From positions 124,001 to 188,000 of the forward strand of contig JACPUU010000018.1 in assembly GCA_016192075.1 (NCBI GenBank): a stretch of DNA of 64,000 nt, given 5' to 3'. Position numbers and translations under genes: made by a program. The notes under the pieces are model-generated. The model made no database searches, was not told the origin of the DNA, and saw nothing but the letters and a program-made list of their open reading frames with translations. This DNA comes from Bacteroidota bacterium. GTDB taxonomy: Bacteria; Bacteroidota; Bacteroidia; Flavobacteriales_D; Crocinitomicaceae. Shown here in pieces: positions 1 through 8,519 of this stretch (positions are counted from its first letter, which is position 1; the number at the start of each line of letters is the position of its first letter).

Positions 1-725
1 GTGCTGATTTTCAGGCCGCGCTGGACGACGATTCCATTGATTTTATTTTATGTGCACGCGGTGGTTATGGGTCTGTGCGGATTATTGATGAGCTGGATTT
101 TTCAACCTTTATCAAAAAGCCCAAACTGGTTATTGGTTTTAGTGATATCACGGTTTTTCACAACCACATTCACAACCATTTTAACCTGCCAACACTGCAC
201 GCCAGCGTTCCGCTGAATTTTCAATCCAATACACCAGAGGCCTTAAATTCCCTGCTGAATGTTCTCAACGAAAAGCCAAACCGGTATGACATTCAACCCT
301 CACGCTACAACCGTAACGGTAAGGTACAAGCAATTGTGGTAGGTGGCAATTTATCCATTCTTTATTCGCTGATTGGCACCAATTCAGATTTGCAGACGGA
401 CGGAAAAATTTTGTTTATTGAAGATATTGGCGAACACATTTATGCGCTTGACCGGATACTGTATTCACTCAAAAAATCAAACAAGCTTCAAAATCTTGCA
501 GGCCTTATCGTTGGCGGTATGACGAATATCAAAGACACCGAAATTCCATTTGGAAAAACAATGGAAGATGTAATTTCAGAAATAATGGCTCCGTATAAAT
601 TCCCGGTGTGTTTTAATTTTCCCGCAGGGCATGTTGACGATAACCGGGCTATTCTTTTGGGGAAAGCAGCTACACTTGTTGTTGAAACGGATGCGGTACG
701 ATTTGAGCAATTTTTTACCGCTTAG
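1..725 (+). CDS. LD-carboxypeptidase, S66 family (5' end outside window)
   Basis: The reading frame is open from base 3, so the gene begins upstream of the window. Family S66 enzymes remove the terminal D-alanine from murein tetrapeptides during peptidoglycan recycling. Visible landmarks in order are the CARGGYGSVRIID motif at the very start, GFSDIT carrying the serine nucleophile, the FIEDIGE segment with the catalytic glutamate, and FPAGH with the catalytic histidine, so the Ser-Glu-His triad is complete. Roughly the first 75 residues of a typical 300-residue enzyme are missing because of the window edge. No signal peptide can be assessed. A second, exported paralogue lies at 4155-5192 on the other strand. 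An intergenic repeat follows directly. Family assignment is secure; the exact substrate is inferred. Confidence 0.93.
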   Translation, partial: ADFQAALDDDSIDFILCARGGYGSVRIIDELDFSTFIKKPKLVIGFSDITVFHNHIHNHFNLPTLHASVPLNFQSNTPEALNSLLNVLNEKPNRYDIQPSRYNRNGKVQAIVVGGNLSILYSLIGTNSDLQTDGKILFIEDIGEHIYALDRILYSLKKSNKLQNLAGLIVGGMTNIKDTEIPFGKTMEDVISEIMAPYKFPVCFNFPAGHVDDNRAILLGKAATLVVETDAVRFEQFFTA

Positions 726-727
726 AT

Positions 728-907
728 ACTGTTAAAAATGAAAACAAGTTTGACAGATACCAGGATTCCCCGCTGATTTGCGCTGATTTAATTTCGCAGA
801 ATACGCTGATTTTTTTGAATTTCTATCCCAATTCTGCGCAATCTGCGGCCCTTATCCGCGACAATTTGCGGGAATCTTTTGATCAAAAAATCAAATTTAA
901 ACAGTTT
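728..907. repeat. Dispersed intergenic repeat, copy 1
   Basis: About 180 bp rich in CGCTGATTT / CGCAGA / CGCGGA words, starting two bases after the LD-carboxypeptidase stop. Its reverse complement matches two separated blocks at 6156-6280 and 6529-6591. The first ~50 bp are nearly identical to the complement of 6529-6591, and the last ~30 bp to the complement of 6156-6195. It has no convincing coding potential. Words of this kind occur between genes in many Bacteroidota genomes. Confidence 0.75.
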
Positions 908-978
908 CTTGGCCATTCTCCTCCAATACCTGCAACGCATAAATCCGCGCGCATCACAATAATTCCCGGTTCAATTCG

Positions 979-986
979 TACTTTTG
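979..986 (+). promoter_or_regulatory. -7 promoter element of the GT2 gene
   Basis: TACTTTTG is an exact match to the Bacteroidota -7 consensus TAnnTTTG. It ends 9 bases before the ATG at 996, so the transcript would have almost no leader. Confidence 0.6.
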
Positions 987-995
987 GGCTGAACC

Positions 996-1715
996 ATGAA
1001 TCAACCGCCTGCAAATAAGAAGCACTTAAGCCTGATTTTACCTTGTTACAATCCGCCTGTAAACTGGGAAAAGATTGTGGTTGAATCTGTAAAATCCATC
1101 GCTGAAAAAACCGGGCAACAGCTTCAGCTCATCATTGTCAATGACGGTTCCACCAAAAATACCGAACCTGAAAAGGTTGAATTTATCCGTCGGTCTTTGC
1201 CTGATTTTGAGTGGATTTCATATACCGAAAACCGTGGAAAGGGTTATGCGCTCCGGCAAGGAGTAGCAAAGGCAAACAGTGATCTGATGATTTACACGGA
1301 TATTGATTTTCCGTACCTTGAATCCAGTTTTCTGGGGCTCTACAAAACACTGCAGCAGGGGTATGATGTGGTGCCGGGTCACCGCGGAAAAGAGTACTAT
1401 TCAAAAACGCCGTTTTTGCGCAAGGTTATTTCCAAATTTCTGCGATGGACACTGAAAACATTTCTGCGGTTACCAACCGATGACTCACAATGTGGTATCA
1501 AGGGTTTTAACCAAAAGGGAGCCGCGGTTTTTATGGACACCCGGATTGACCGCTTTTTGTTTGACCTGGAGTTTATCAAACTTTCAAGCAAACGAAAACT
1601 CCGTTTTCAGAAAGTTGAAGTGGAGCTTAAACCCAATGTAATTTTCAGCAAGGTAAACGGCCGGATATTGCTGCGCGAATCAGTCAACTTTTTTAAAGTT
1701 TTGTTCCGGAAATAA
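996..1715 (+). CDS. Glycosyltransferase family 2 (polyprenyl-phosphate sugar transferase-like)
   Basis: 239 residues. Family 2 transferases of this size move a sugar from a nucleotide donor, often to a polyprenyl phosphate or glycan at the inner face of the membrane. The N-terminus shows the GT-A fold start (LSLILPCYNPP), then IIVNDGST for nucleotide binding, NRGKGYALRQG, and YTDIDFP, which supplies the metal-binding acidic motif. DDSQCGIKGF near residue 165 is typical of the dolichyl-phosphate glucosyl/mannosyltransferase subgroup. No membrane segments are evident, so it is probably peripheral. The ATG is supported by a -7 element just upstream. The convergent neighbour is a GT-C-like membrane protein, which could use a lipid-linked sugar made by this enzyme; that link is inference. 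Confidence 0.9.
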   Translation: MNQPPANKKHLSLILPCYNPPVNWEKIVVESVKSIAEKTGQQLQLIIVNDGSTKNTEPEKVEFIRRSLPDFEWISYTENRGKGYALRQGVAKANSDLMIYTDIDFPYLESSFLGLYKTLQQGYDVVPGHRGKEYYSKTPFLRKVISKFLRWTLKTFLRLPTDDSQCGIKGFNQKGAAVFMDTRIDRFLFDLEFIKLSSKRKLRFQKVEVELKPNVIFSKVNGRILLRESVNFFKVLFRK

Positions 1716-1782
1716 TTCCTGTCATTTTACCGGCATGATCTGCGGGGCAGTTACCTGTTTTCGGGGTCAGAAATACCACCGG

Positions 1783-4053
1783 TCAATGCCTGAACGAATC
1801 TGCTTTCAGCCAATAATTATTGTAGATAATGTATTCCTGGTTACCGCGTTTGGTGCGCCTGAATAAAGGATTGCCCTGCGACCGCTGAATCAGCAATTCA
1901 TCAAGGTAATACGGCTCTCCGTTTCCATTACCGGTAATAAGCAGATTGAATTTTTCAATAAGCGGTGAAACTTCAAACTCAAGGGTTACAAAACACCAGT
2001 TGTCTACAATAAATGTGGATTGCGAAACCGGAAACTCATCATACCAGAATGATTTACGATCTGCTACCGAGTCCTGCTCCGCAACAGCTAAAACATCAGG
2101 CCTGTCAACCATCAGGTAATACCAGAATGAAACGGTGTACATACCCGGGTCCAGGGTTCGAGTATCCAGTTCATACACCACATCATACCCTCCTTTTAAT
2201 TTATGCAGGGCTCCGGGTCCGCCAAAACTTTCGCCGGCCTCATGGTCAAATGATTCGTACACAAACCAGGCAGAATCATTTTTTGATTTCCAGCCCTGCC
2301 CTACATCAGTAGAGGCTTGTTGTTCCATTAACAACACGTCATCAAAATAGCGCCGTGAGTTCCAGTTTTCCGGGTTAAATTCAAATGCTGCAAATGCATC
2401 GTTTCTGAACACTTCGGCTGATGAATAGATTAAACGGAGTTCTTCAGACTTAACACCATCACGGTTTTTTACAACGAGTATGCGGGCTGAATCAGGCAAC
2501 TCATAGACCAGGTCTTTTTCTACAAATTCGGGCGAAAAGAAGTTATTGAACTGAATTGCCTCTGTCAGTGACATACGTGACGAAATGGAATTCATCAGCG
2601 GTTTCTGGCTGTGGTAACTCAGCAGAAACGCATCGTAATTTCCCTGTTCAGTACCCATTAGCATAATGTTTTCGCTGGACATGTGCTGAAACGGGACTAC
2701 AATCAGCGCGTCATACTTCTCTTTTTCAATGAACGTCACCAGTTCATGCATTTCATGCGGCAGATTTTTTTTCAGAAACGGATTTTTAACCGTGCTCATT
2801 TGTACACCCAGGTTTTTGTGTACCGGGTAAAACTCAACTGCATAAAACAAAATACCCGCCATAAATACAAGCAGCATGGGTATTTTATTCACCTGCCGGA
2901 GGTAGATTTTGTAAAATCCAACGACTGAAAAAACAGTGAAAACATAAAAGAAAATCCACCCAAAGCGACCTAAGACCCTGAACTGTTTCAAGGGGCCAAA
3001 CAGTTCCACAATCCACCGCATAAAATGATACTTAAGCGGGAAACAAAAGGCAAATAACAAAATGATGTATGCGGCCAGCATAAATACCGCCAGCTCTTTG
3101 CGTACAATGGTTTTGAACGGGAGTGTTTTACGGTTGCGGATGAAATAAACCAGTATAAAACCCGCAAAAACAACCGTTGTAAACCCCACATAGTTCCATG
3201 ATTCCCAATTACCGACATCTATTTTCCAGGTATGGGTTAAATAATTCAAGGGCCCGTCATGCGGTACAAAAACCGATTTCCAGCTGGCATAATAATCAAA
3301 AAAGCCACCCGGCTGACCAACCCGGTTTTCATGCGTATCTGTGATAGCCACCAACCCCTGAAAAATAAAAATGGGCAGCAGTACCTGAATGAAAATATGC
3401 AGCCCGTTTTTCTTCCATTCAGCGCGGTTCCAGGCGGTATTCACCAACCAGAAAAACAAGCTGAAAAAGCAAAGAATCATGCCCAGGTATGGATGTGTAA
3501 AAAAGAAAATCAAAATGTATGCAGTAATACCAAACGACCATAAAAAGGCTTTGCCATGCAGGCATTTTATAATCAGCCACCACAAAGCGGGTATGGCAAA
3601 AACGTAGGCCAATGAAAAATGACCTGTCATTCTGAAAACCTGCGGAGACATAAAGGCAATAGCCACTGCAGCCGGTACCGCCCACCCGTTTTTAACGCCG
3701 TAATGCACCAGTATTTTGTACAGAAAAACCGCACACAGCGGAAAGGAAATCAGCATCAGAAAATTTAAAATTCCAATACCATAATCCTGCAAACCAAAAC
3801 CTTTGATGAGCCAAGATAACAAAGGGTGTCCATCGGTATAAACCATGTGCTCATAATACGGGTAATTCATACCGCCGAAATTCCAGAAATCGGTGTCGTA
3901 CTGAGCGTGAAAAAGGTAGGTGTAATAATTTTTTATACCGTCACCGTTTGGTGCAAAAAGATAGTCGTTCGGATGAGCCAGAACATCTCCATAGAAAAAC
4001 GCGAGAATCAAAAATGCGATCGCAAAAACAAGAAGACTGGTGAACTTATTCAT
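1783..4053 (-). CDS. Large polytopic membrane protein, GT-C glycosyltransferase-like
   Basis: 756 residues. An N-terminal membrane helix is followed by a loop with an acidic motif (PNGDGIKNYY, about residues 35-45). About ten more hydrophobic helices run to about residue 410, and then a soluble region of about 340 residues that would face the periplasm. This layout, with an acidic motif in the first loop, is that of GT-C glycosyltransferases, which use lipid-linked sugars. The C-terminal part has tryptophan- and tyrosine-rich beta-strand character that could be a carbohydrate-binding sandwich. I do not recognise a named family and give no substrate. An exact -7 element precedes the ATG. It is convergent with the GT2 gene, which might supply its donor. 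Confidence 0.7.
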   Translation of the reverse strand: MNKFTSLLVFAIAFLILAFFYGDVLAHPNDYLFAPNGDGIKNYYTYLFHAQYDTDFWNFGGMNYPYYEHMVYTDGHPLLSWLIKGFGLQDYGIGILNFLMLISFPLCAVFLYKILVHYGVKNGWAVPAAVAIAFMSPQVFRMTGHFSLAYVFAIPALWWLIIKCLHGKAFLWSFGITAYILIFFFTHPYLGMILCFFSLFFWLVNTAWNRAEWKKNGLHIFIQVLLPIFIFQGLVAITDTHENRVGQPGGFFDYYASWKSVFVPHDGPLNYLTHTWKIDVGNWESWNYVGFTTVVFAGFILVYFIRNRKTLPFKTIVRKELAVFMLAAYIILLFAFCFPLKYHFMRWIVELFGPLKQFRVLGRFGWIFFYVFTVFSVVGFYKIYLRQVNKIPMLLVFMAGILFYAVEFYPVHKNLGVQMSTVKNPFLKKNLPHEMHELVTFIEKEKYDALIVVPFQHMSSENIMLMGTEQGNYDAFLLSYHSQKPLMNSISSRMSLTEAIQFNNFFSPEFVEKDLVYELPDSARILVVKNRDGVKSEELRLIYSSAEVFRNDAFAAFEFNPENWNSRRYFDDVLLMEQQASTDVGQGWKSKNDSAWFVYESFDHEAGESFGGPGALHKLKGGYDVVYELDTRTLDPGMYTVSFWYYLMVDRPDVLAVAEQDSVADRKSFWYDEFPVSQSTFIVDNWCFVTLEFEVSPLIEKFNLLITGNGNGEPYYLDELLIQRSQGNPLFRRTKRGNQEYIIYNNYWLKADSFRH

Positions 4054-4083
4054 CTGAAAGCCGCTTCACAATTTGGTGAATTT

Positions 4084-4091
4084 CAAATGTA
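4084..4091 (-). promoter_or_regulatory. -7 promoter element of the membrane protein gene
   Basis: Read on the minus strand this is TACATTTG, an exact TAnnTTTG match, 30 bases upstream of the ATG at 4053. Confidence 0.6.
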
Positions 4092-4154
4092 GTGTTTGTG
4101 CCTGAAAGAAGAGGAACTGTTGCTGTTTTTCTGATGACATAACTCACATTCTCA

Positions 4155-5192
4155 TTATGCCATAACCGACCGTTCTAACGTGCGGATGGTGTGATTATCT
4201 GCATCGATTTCAGCCAAAACCCCAATAGGCAATGTAAATTTGGGCGACATGTGCCCGAATGTGGCACCCATGTATACCGGTATTGAAAGACCCCTGAAAT
4301 GCTGCTCTAAAACCTCGTGCAGGGTAAATGATTTTTCAGGTTCTTCAGGAAAACATTTGTTGAATGACCCAAACACAACGCCCTTTACTTTACCAAAAAT
4401 ACCGGCCTGTTTCATTTGCCAGAACATGCGGTCAATGCGGTATGGTTCTTCCATCGTTTCTTCCAGGAAAAGAATTTTATTGGTCCAGTCGGGCTCATAC
4501 GGTGTGCCAATCATAGAAACCAACACCGTAATATTTCCACCCAGCAATTCTCCTTCTGCCTTACCCGGAGCGAGCGTAAGCAAATCTGTTTTGTAATCGT
4601 CGGGGTTTTGCATGGTAAACGGAGCGCCTAATACCACCGCTTTGGTGACATATACAGTCGAAAAATCGGTCCAGGTAGAATAACCGCAAGGACCGTGGTA
4701 GGTAATGATTCCGGTTTTCAGGTAAACGGCATTTACCAGGGAAGTAATGTCTGAAAAACCCATCAGAATTTTGGGATGCTGGGCAATCACCTCGTAATCG
4801 AGTAAGTCCAGAATACGCGCACAACCCCAGCCTCCGCGCATGGTGAGAATGGCTTTTACCGAATGGTCTTTGTAAAACTCCATCAACTCATTTGCACGCA
4901 CCTCATCTGTACCGGCGAGGTAACCAAATCGCTCATAAAGGGTTTTTCCAAGTTTGAATTTAAAGCCAAGTTCGGTTAGCCTGCTGGTTATACGCTCAAT
5001 GGTTTCGGATTCATAAATGGCTCCGGCAGGCCCTGTAATACCAATGATATCACCCTTCAGCAATGCCTTTGGAAGTGTTTTCACCACTGGATTTGCTGAT
5101 GCTGATTTGGTTTGATTTGATTGAAACGATGGCAACAGGGCTGAGGCAATTCCCAGTCCGGCAACATTTCGTATAAACCTGCGGCGTTTCAT
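4155..5192 (-). CDS. Exported LD-carboxypeptidase, S66 family, Tat signal
   Basis: 345 residues. Members of this family cleave the L,D bond to the terminal D-Ala of murein peptides. The N-terminus (MKRRRFIRNVAGLGIASALL) has a twin-arginine motif followed by a hydrophobic stretch, which predicts Tat export in a folded state. The mature domain shows RGGWGCARIL, then GFSDIT with the nucleophile Ser147, LFLEETMEE with the catalytic glutamate near residue 244, and TFGHMS with His314, so the triad is complete. This is the usual length for the family plus a leader. Unlike its paralogue at the window start, this copy would act outside the cytoplasm. It is transcribed away from the nfu gene across a 306-bp gap. 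Confidence 0.93.
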   Translation of the reverse strand: MKRRRFIRNVAGLGIASALLPSFQSNQTKSASANPVVKTLPKALLKGDIIGITGPAGAIYESETIERITSRLTELGFKFKLGKTLYERFGYLAGTDEVRANELMEFYKDHSVKAILTMRGGWGCARILDLLDYEVIAQHPKILMGFSDITSLVNAVYLKTGIITYHGPCGYSTWTDFSTVYVTKAVVLGAPFTMQNPDDYKTDLLTLAPGKAEGELLGGNITVLVSMIGTPYEPDWTNKILFLEETMEEPYRIDRMFWQMKQAGIFGKVKGVVFGSFNKCFPEEPEKSFTLHEVLEQHFRGLSIPVYMGATFGHMSPKFTLPIGVLAEIDADNHTIRTLERSVMA

Positions 5193-5498
5193 CTCTCTAA
5201 AAATAAGGAATTATTGGTCACGACAGCGAACACGGTTCACAGAATTATTTAGTGCACCTGTTGCGCTATTTTTTGATGCCCCGTTAAATGGTTTGAATGG
5301 CGCTGTCTTGCTCTGCTAACGCTAAGCGCAGTAACTTATCCGGTTAACGTTTGATCCTAACAACTGTTTAATTACCTGCAGGCGATGTCTCTCTTTGGTT
5401 GATAGGACAATGCGGTTGTTTGGGCATTCTGACAAACAAAAAGTACCTCCTGACCCAATTATCACGTAACTTTGTACCAGACTAAAAAATTGACCACC
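5193..5498. other. Divergent intergenic gap
   Basis: 306 bp between the Tat LD-carboxypeptidase and the NFU gene. It holds the NFU -7 promoter element at its right end. It includes small GC-rich inverted words around 5318-5335 (CTGC...GCAG) but no open reading frame, tRNA or strong terminator that I can see. Confidence 0.6.
5467..5474 (+). promoter_or_regulatory. -7 promoter element of the NFU gene
   Basis: TAACTTTG is an exact TAnnTTTG match. The in-frame TTG at 5472 lies inside it, so that codon cannot be the start; the ATG at 5499 fits a short leader. Confidence 0.7.
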
Positions 5499-6110
5499 AT
5501 GGTTCCAATTACCTTATATGCTGAAATGACCCCAAATCCATTGACGATGAAATTTGTGGCGAATAAATATTTATTGCTGGATGACCGCACCGTTCAGTTT
5601 GAAAGCCTCCAGGAAGCCAAAGGATATTCTCCGCTGGCTGAAGCATTGTTTCAATTCCCCTTTGTAGACGGGGTTTTTATGGCTGGTAATTTTATTACTG
5701 TAACGCGCACCAATAATGTGGACTGGGATTTTATTGTGATGGAACTGCGTGATTTTATTCGCGAATGGCTGGTAAACGGGAAAGACGTTTTGATTATGAT
5801 GCCGGGCCAGAAAAAACCCGTTGAAAATGCCGCGGCCGGTGAGGCTGAAAAACCGGTACGAAAAGAATTTGCACCGTCTGATTTTGATGAACCCATTATC
5901 ATGCTCCTGAATGAATATGTCAGACCTGCTGTTGAAAATGACGGTGGCGCTATTGAGTATGTTGGTTATGAAGATGGTGTGGTAACCGTTGAAATGAAAG
6001 GATCGTGCTCAGGCTGCCCTTCTTCAACAGCAACACTGAAAGGTGGTATAGAGCAATTACTGAAATCACATATTGTGGAAGTGAAAGAAGTGGTGGCGCT
6101 TACGGTCTGA
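5499..6110 (+). CDS. NifU/NFU-type iron-sulfur cluster scaffold/carrier
   Basis: 203 residues from the ATG. NFU proteins carry [4Fe-4S] clusters to target enzymes in the cytoplasm. The first ~90 residues match the Nfu N-terminal domain (EMTPNPLTMKF, then a DGVF segment). A charged Ala/Pro linker follows, then the NifU C-terminal domain with GSCSGCPSST, whose CxxC cysteines bind the cluster at a dimer interface. Two-domain architecture and length are normal. The start was placed at ATG 5499 because the earlier TTG overlaps the promoter. No other Fe-S assembly genes are nearby. Confidence 0.93.
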   Translation: MVPITLYAEMTPNPLTMKFVANKYLLLDDRTVQFESLQEAKGYSPLAEALFQFPFVDGVFMAGNFITVTRTNNVDWDFIVMELRDFIREWLVNGKDVLIMMPGQKKPVENAAAGEAEKPVRKEFAPSDFDEPIIMLLNEYVRPAVENDGGAIEYVGYEDGVVTVEMKGSCSGCPSSTATLKGGIEQLLKSHIVEVKEVVALTV

Positions 6111-6155
6111 GGAGTTAGGGTTAAAGAGTTAGTTTATTTATCCTGTATCCTAAGT

Positions 6156-6280
6156 AACTGTTTAAATTTGATTTTTTGATCAAAAATATTCCCGCAAAGG
6201 CGAAGTATCGCGACGTGGAAAAAGTGCGCAGATTGCGCATAATTGGGATAGAAATTCAGAAGCAAATCAGCGTATTCTCC
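6156..6280. repeat. Dispersed repeat, copy 2, first block (inverted relative to copy 1)
   Basis: Begins AACTGTTTAAATTTGATTTT and carries GCGCAGATTGCGCA and TTGGGATAGAAATTCA. All of these match the reverse complement of 728-907 in the same order. The match is close at the left end and patchy at 6195-6220. Confidence 0.75.
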
Positions 6281-6528
6281 GAGCTGTTAAGAAATTAGTT
6301 GCCATCAATGCCTCGGTGTTTTTTACCGCATCGCTTTCGCCAAAGCTTCAGCGACGGCGCAGAGATTATGCAGAGACTTGCGCGGAGAACCGCGGAGTTT
6401 GTATGTGTCGAATTTTTCTCAGGTTGCCTCGGCGCCTTCTTGGCGGCCCTCAGCGGTTAAGAAATTACCATCAATGCCAGTGTGTTTTTTCACAGCCTGC
6501 TGAGTTGTCTGTGTCAAAATGCTATCTG
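6281..6528. other. Segment interrupting repeat copy 2
   Basis: About 248 bp with no counterpart in copy 1. It contains a direct repeat: GTTAAGAAATTA followed by CATCAATGCC and a GTGTTTTTT run occurs at 6286-6325 and again at 6456-6490. Between the two, GGCGCAGAG / GCGGAGAACCGCGGAG words resemble those of other Bacteroidota intergenic repeats. It has no credible reading frame. It may be a nested repeat insertion. Confidence 0.5.
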
Positions 6529-6591
6529 CAAATCAGCGGGGAGTCCTGGTATCTGTCAAATTTGTTTTCATTTTTAAACAGTCTCCAAGAG
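6529..6591. repeat. Dispersed repeat, copy 2, second block
   Basis: Contains AGTCCTGGTATCTGTCAAAT and ends TTTTTAAACAG. It is nearly identical to the reverse complement of 728-780, and completes the copy that starts at 6156. Confidence 0.8.
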
Positions 6592-6598
6592 CTAAATC

Positions 6599-7963
6599 CT
6601 AAACAATCACATCATACAACACGGCCTTATCCAGCTTTTGTTCCACAAACCTCACTCCGTATTCTTCCAGCTCGGTCAGAATAGGTTCATAAATCTCTTG
6701 CGTAATAGGCAGGTGTACTCCTTTTTGCTGAATTTTTCCGTTCAGAATCATTTTGGCGCAAATGGCAATGGGTAAACCCACGGTTTTGCTCATGGCTGTA
6801 TGAGTCTGATCTTCTCCCATAATAACCATGTGTGAATTAATCTCATGAAATTTACCATTCAGATTGTAGACAATTTTGTGCCACATCACAATCATATCTT
6901 TATCCTGCGGCTCCAGCTTCCATTTTTCTTCCAGAATTTTCTGAAGAAAAAAGGCCGGTGTCACATCTTCTTTAAAATTCATTTTGGTTTTTTCAAAAAT
7001 GCCCAGCCATACCAATTTGTCCCAGATAACATCGTCCTGGTCAATTTTCAGGTAATGGCGCAGTTTCAATTCAACCGAATCGTAGGGGTGATATGGCAGA
7101 AACGCATTGATAAAATCACGTTTGGTCATGTCTTTACTCCCTTCAAGCACATACGAGTCGTCGGTTGCACCAATCTGCACAAAACAATCCCAGGCTTTTG
7201 AAAAACCTTTCCGTCTCAGCGTTCCGCGATAAATGGTTGGAATGTCATGCAAGCCATAAATGTCACGGTATTTCAATGAATCACGGTTGGCATAACCCTC
7301 AAACTCACCATAAGGTGCAATTTTTATAATTTCGGTTCTTCTGAAAAGCCTGTTGTAAGGAATGTATTTATACTGCCCTTCCTGTATAAACTTAGCAGCA
7401 CCACCTTGTCCGGCAACAACTACGTTACGGGGGTTCCAGGTAAATTTATAGTTCCAGGGGTTGTTATCACTTTGCGGTGCAACAAGCCCGCCGGTAAATG
7501 ATTCAAAAATGTGCATTTTACCACCCTTTGCTTCAACCTCATCGAGTATTTTTTTTGCACTCATGTGATCAATGCCCGGGTCAACGCCCATTTCATTCAT
7601 TATAACAATTCCGGCATCTACACATTGCTGATGAAGTTCTTTCATCGCATCAGAAACGTAAGACGGGGTGATCAGATTTGTTTTGTATTTGATACAGTCT
7701 TTGGCAACTTCAATGTGATAGGCAGCAGGCAGCATTGAAATAACAAGGTCGGCCCATTGAATAAGCGGTCCGCGCTCTTCGGGATCGAGCCCATTCAGCT
7801 GAAACCCTTCTGCCTGCTCACACCCGCTCACTTTTGATTTGGCCAGGTCACCGTTTTGGTCACCTACTTTAATAAACCATCCTTCTTTTTTGGCGTTTTG
7901 ACAGAAATAACGCAACATGGAAGATGCTGAAAGTCCTGCGCCAATAACTAAAATATTTTTCAT
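6599..7963 (-). CDS. Saccharopine dehydrogenase family oxidoreductase
   Basis: 454 residues. The family uses NAD(P) to oxidise or reduce amino-acid adducts such as saccharopine or lysine-derived imines in the cytoplasm. The N-terminus begins with a Rossmann signature (ILVIGAGLSASSM) and a second dinucleotide-contact segment (LVISMLPAAYH, about residue 73). ITPSYVSDAM and MNEMGVDPGIDHM are hallmarks of the lysine 6-dehydrogenase / saccharopine reductase group. The large C-terminal catalytic and dimerisation domain is complete. The length agrees with bacterial stand-alone saccharopine reductases, not with the fused eukaryotic enzyme. The true substrate cannot be told from sequence. An exact -7 element lies upstream of the ATG. 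Confidence 0.9.
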   Translation of the reverse strand: MKNILVIGAGLSASSMLRYFCQNAKKEGWFIKVGDQNGDLAKSKVSGCEQAEGFQLNGLDPEERGPLIQWADLVISMLPAAYHIEVAKDCIKYKTNLITPSYVSDAMKELHQQCVDAGIVIMNEMGVDPGIDHMSAKKILDEVEAKGGKMHIFESFTGGLVAPQSDNNPWNYKFTWNPRNVVVAGQGGAAKFIQEGQYKYIPYNRLFRRTEIIKIAPYGEFEGYANRDSLKYRDIYGLHDIPTIYRGTLRRKGFSKAWDCFVQIGATDDSYVLEGSKDMTKRDFINAFLPYHPYDSVELKLRHYLKIDQDDVIWDKLVWLGIFEKTKMNFKEDVTPAFFLQKILEEKWKLEPQDKDMIVMWHKIVYNLNGKFHEINSHMVIMGEDQTHTAMSKTVGLPIAICAKMILNGKIQQKGVHLPITQEIYEPILTELEEYGVRFVEQKLDKAVLYDVIV

Positions 7964-7982
7964 TAAGTGGCAGATTGAGTTA

Positions 7983-7990
7983 CAAAACTA
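7983..7990 (-). promoter_or_regulatory. -7 promoter element of the saccharopine-dehydrogenase-like gene
   Basis: On the minus strand TAGTTTTG, an exact TAnnTTTG match, 19 bases before the ATG at 7963. Confidence 0.6.
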
Positions 7991-8152
7991 ACACAAATCA
8001 GCAGCATTGACCTGTATTTACGCCTTTGTCTTTTGGAAAAGATATGCACACGGGTGCTATCTGGCTAATCTCAAACTATTTCGAACTTTTTTTTCAGAAC
8101 GTATTTTGTTTACGATCTGACCCCGGAATATTGTATCAAAGAAAACAGGATT

Positions 8153-8479
8153 ATGGAAAAGTTAATTTCAATGTACGACCAACTGGTGATTCACAAAATT
8201 ACCTATGAAACCAGCCAGTCTGTTGTAACGGCAGAGTGTGAACTGATTCGTCAGAACCAGCGAATTTATACTTCTTTTTTGATTTCACATACCGATTTGA
8301 ACCGCATTATGGCCCGGCTGATTGCCAAAGGGTATAACCTGGATTCTTCTTTTTATGAATCTATTCTCTTTGAAGATGGCACAGAGATCATTGATTGCAA
8401 ATTTGATCAATTGCCTGAAGGGCCTGTAATTCTGGAAGAGTTTGAATTTGCTGATTATGTAACGGAAATCCGGGCATAA
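8153..8479 (+). CDS. Small protein of unknown function
   Basis: 108 residues; I do not recognise the family. It is acidic, has no signal peptide or membrane segment, and begins MEKLISMYDQLV. The middle alternates short beta-like stretches with a helix (DLNRIMARLIAKGYNL), and the C-terminus is rich in Glu/Asp/Phe. Codon use resembles the neighbours, which supports a real gene. It is followed, across a palindromic repeat, by another small unknown gene in the same direction. It is probably cytoplasmic. Confidence 0.65.
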   Translation: MEKLISMYDQLVIHKITYETSQSVVTAECELIRQNQRIYTSFLISHTDLNRIMARLIAKGYNLDSSFYESILFEDGTEIIDCKFDQLPEGPVILEEFEFADYVTEIRA

Positions 8480-8519
8480 AACAAATTGCTGTTGGGTCCC
8501 CTGTATCAAAAGGCGCTGT

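Larger units (their letters stand above)
6111..6598. other. 488-bp non-coding gap with a split repeat
   Basis: The gap lies between the convergent NFU and saccharopine-dehydrogenase-like genes. It contains a second, inverted copy of the 728-907 repeat broken into two blocks by about 248 bp. The open frames here run through repeat words and have no recognisable protein, so I see no gene. Confidence 0.7.

Noticed and set aside
815-1018. 67-codon open frame after the first LD-carboxypeptidase
   Set aside because: It runs through the dispersed repeat and overlaps the GT2 start; no protein-like features.
5472-5498. TTG-started N-terminal extension of the NFU protein
   Set aside because: The TTG is the last part of an exact TAnnTTTG promoter element, so it would lie upstream of the mRNA start.
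6316-6684. 122-codon open frame in the 6.1-6.6 kb gap
   Set aside because: It is composed of repeat words, is rich in Arg/Cys/Ser, and overlaps the end of the saccharopine-dehydrogenase-like gene.
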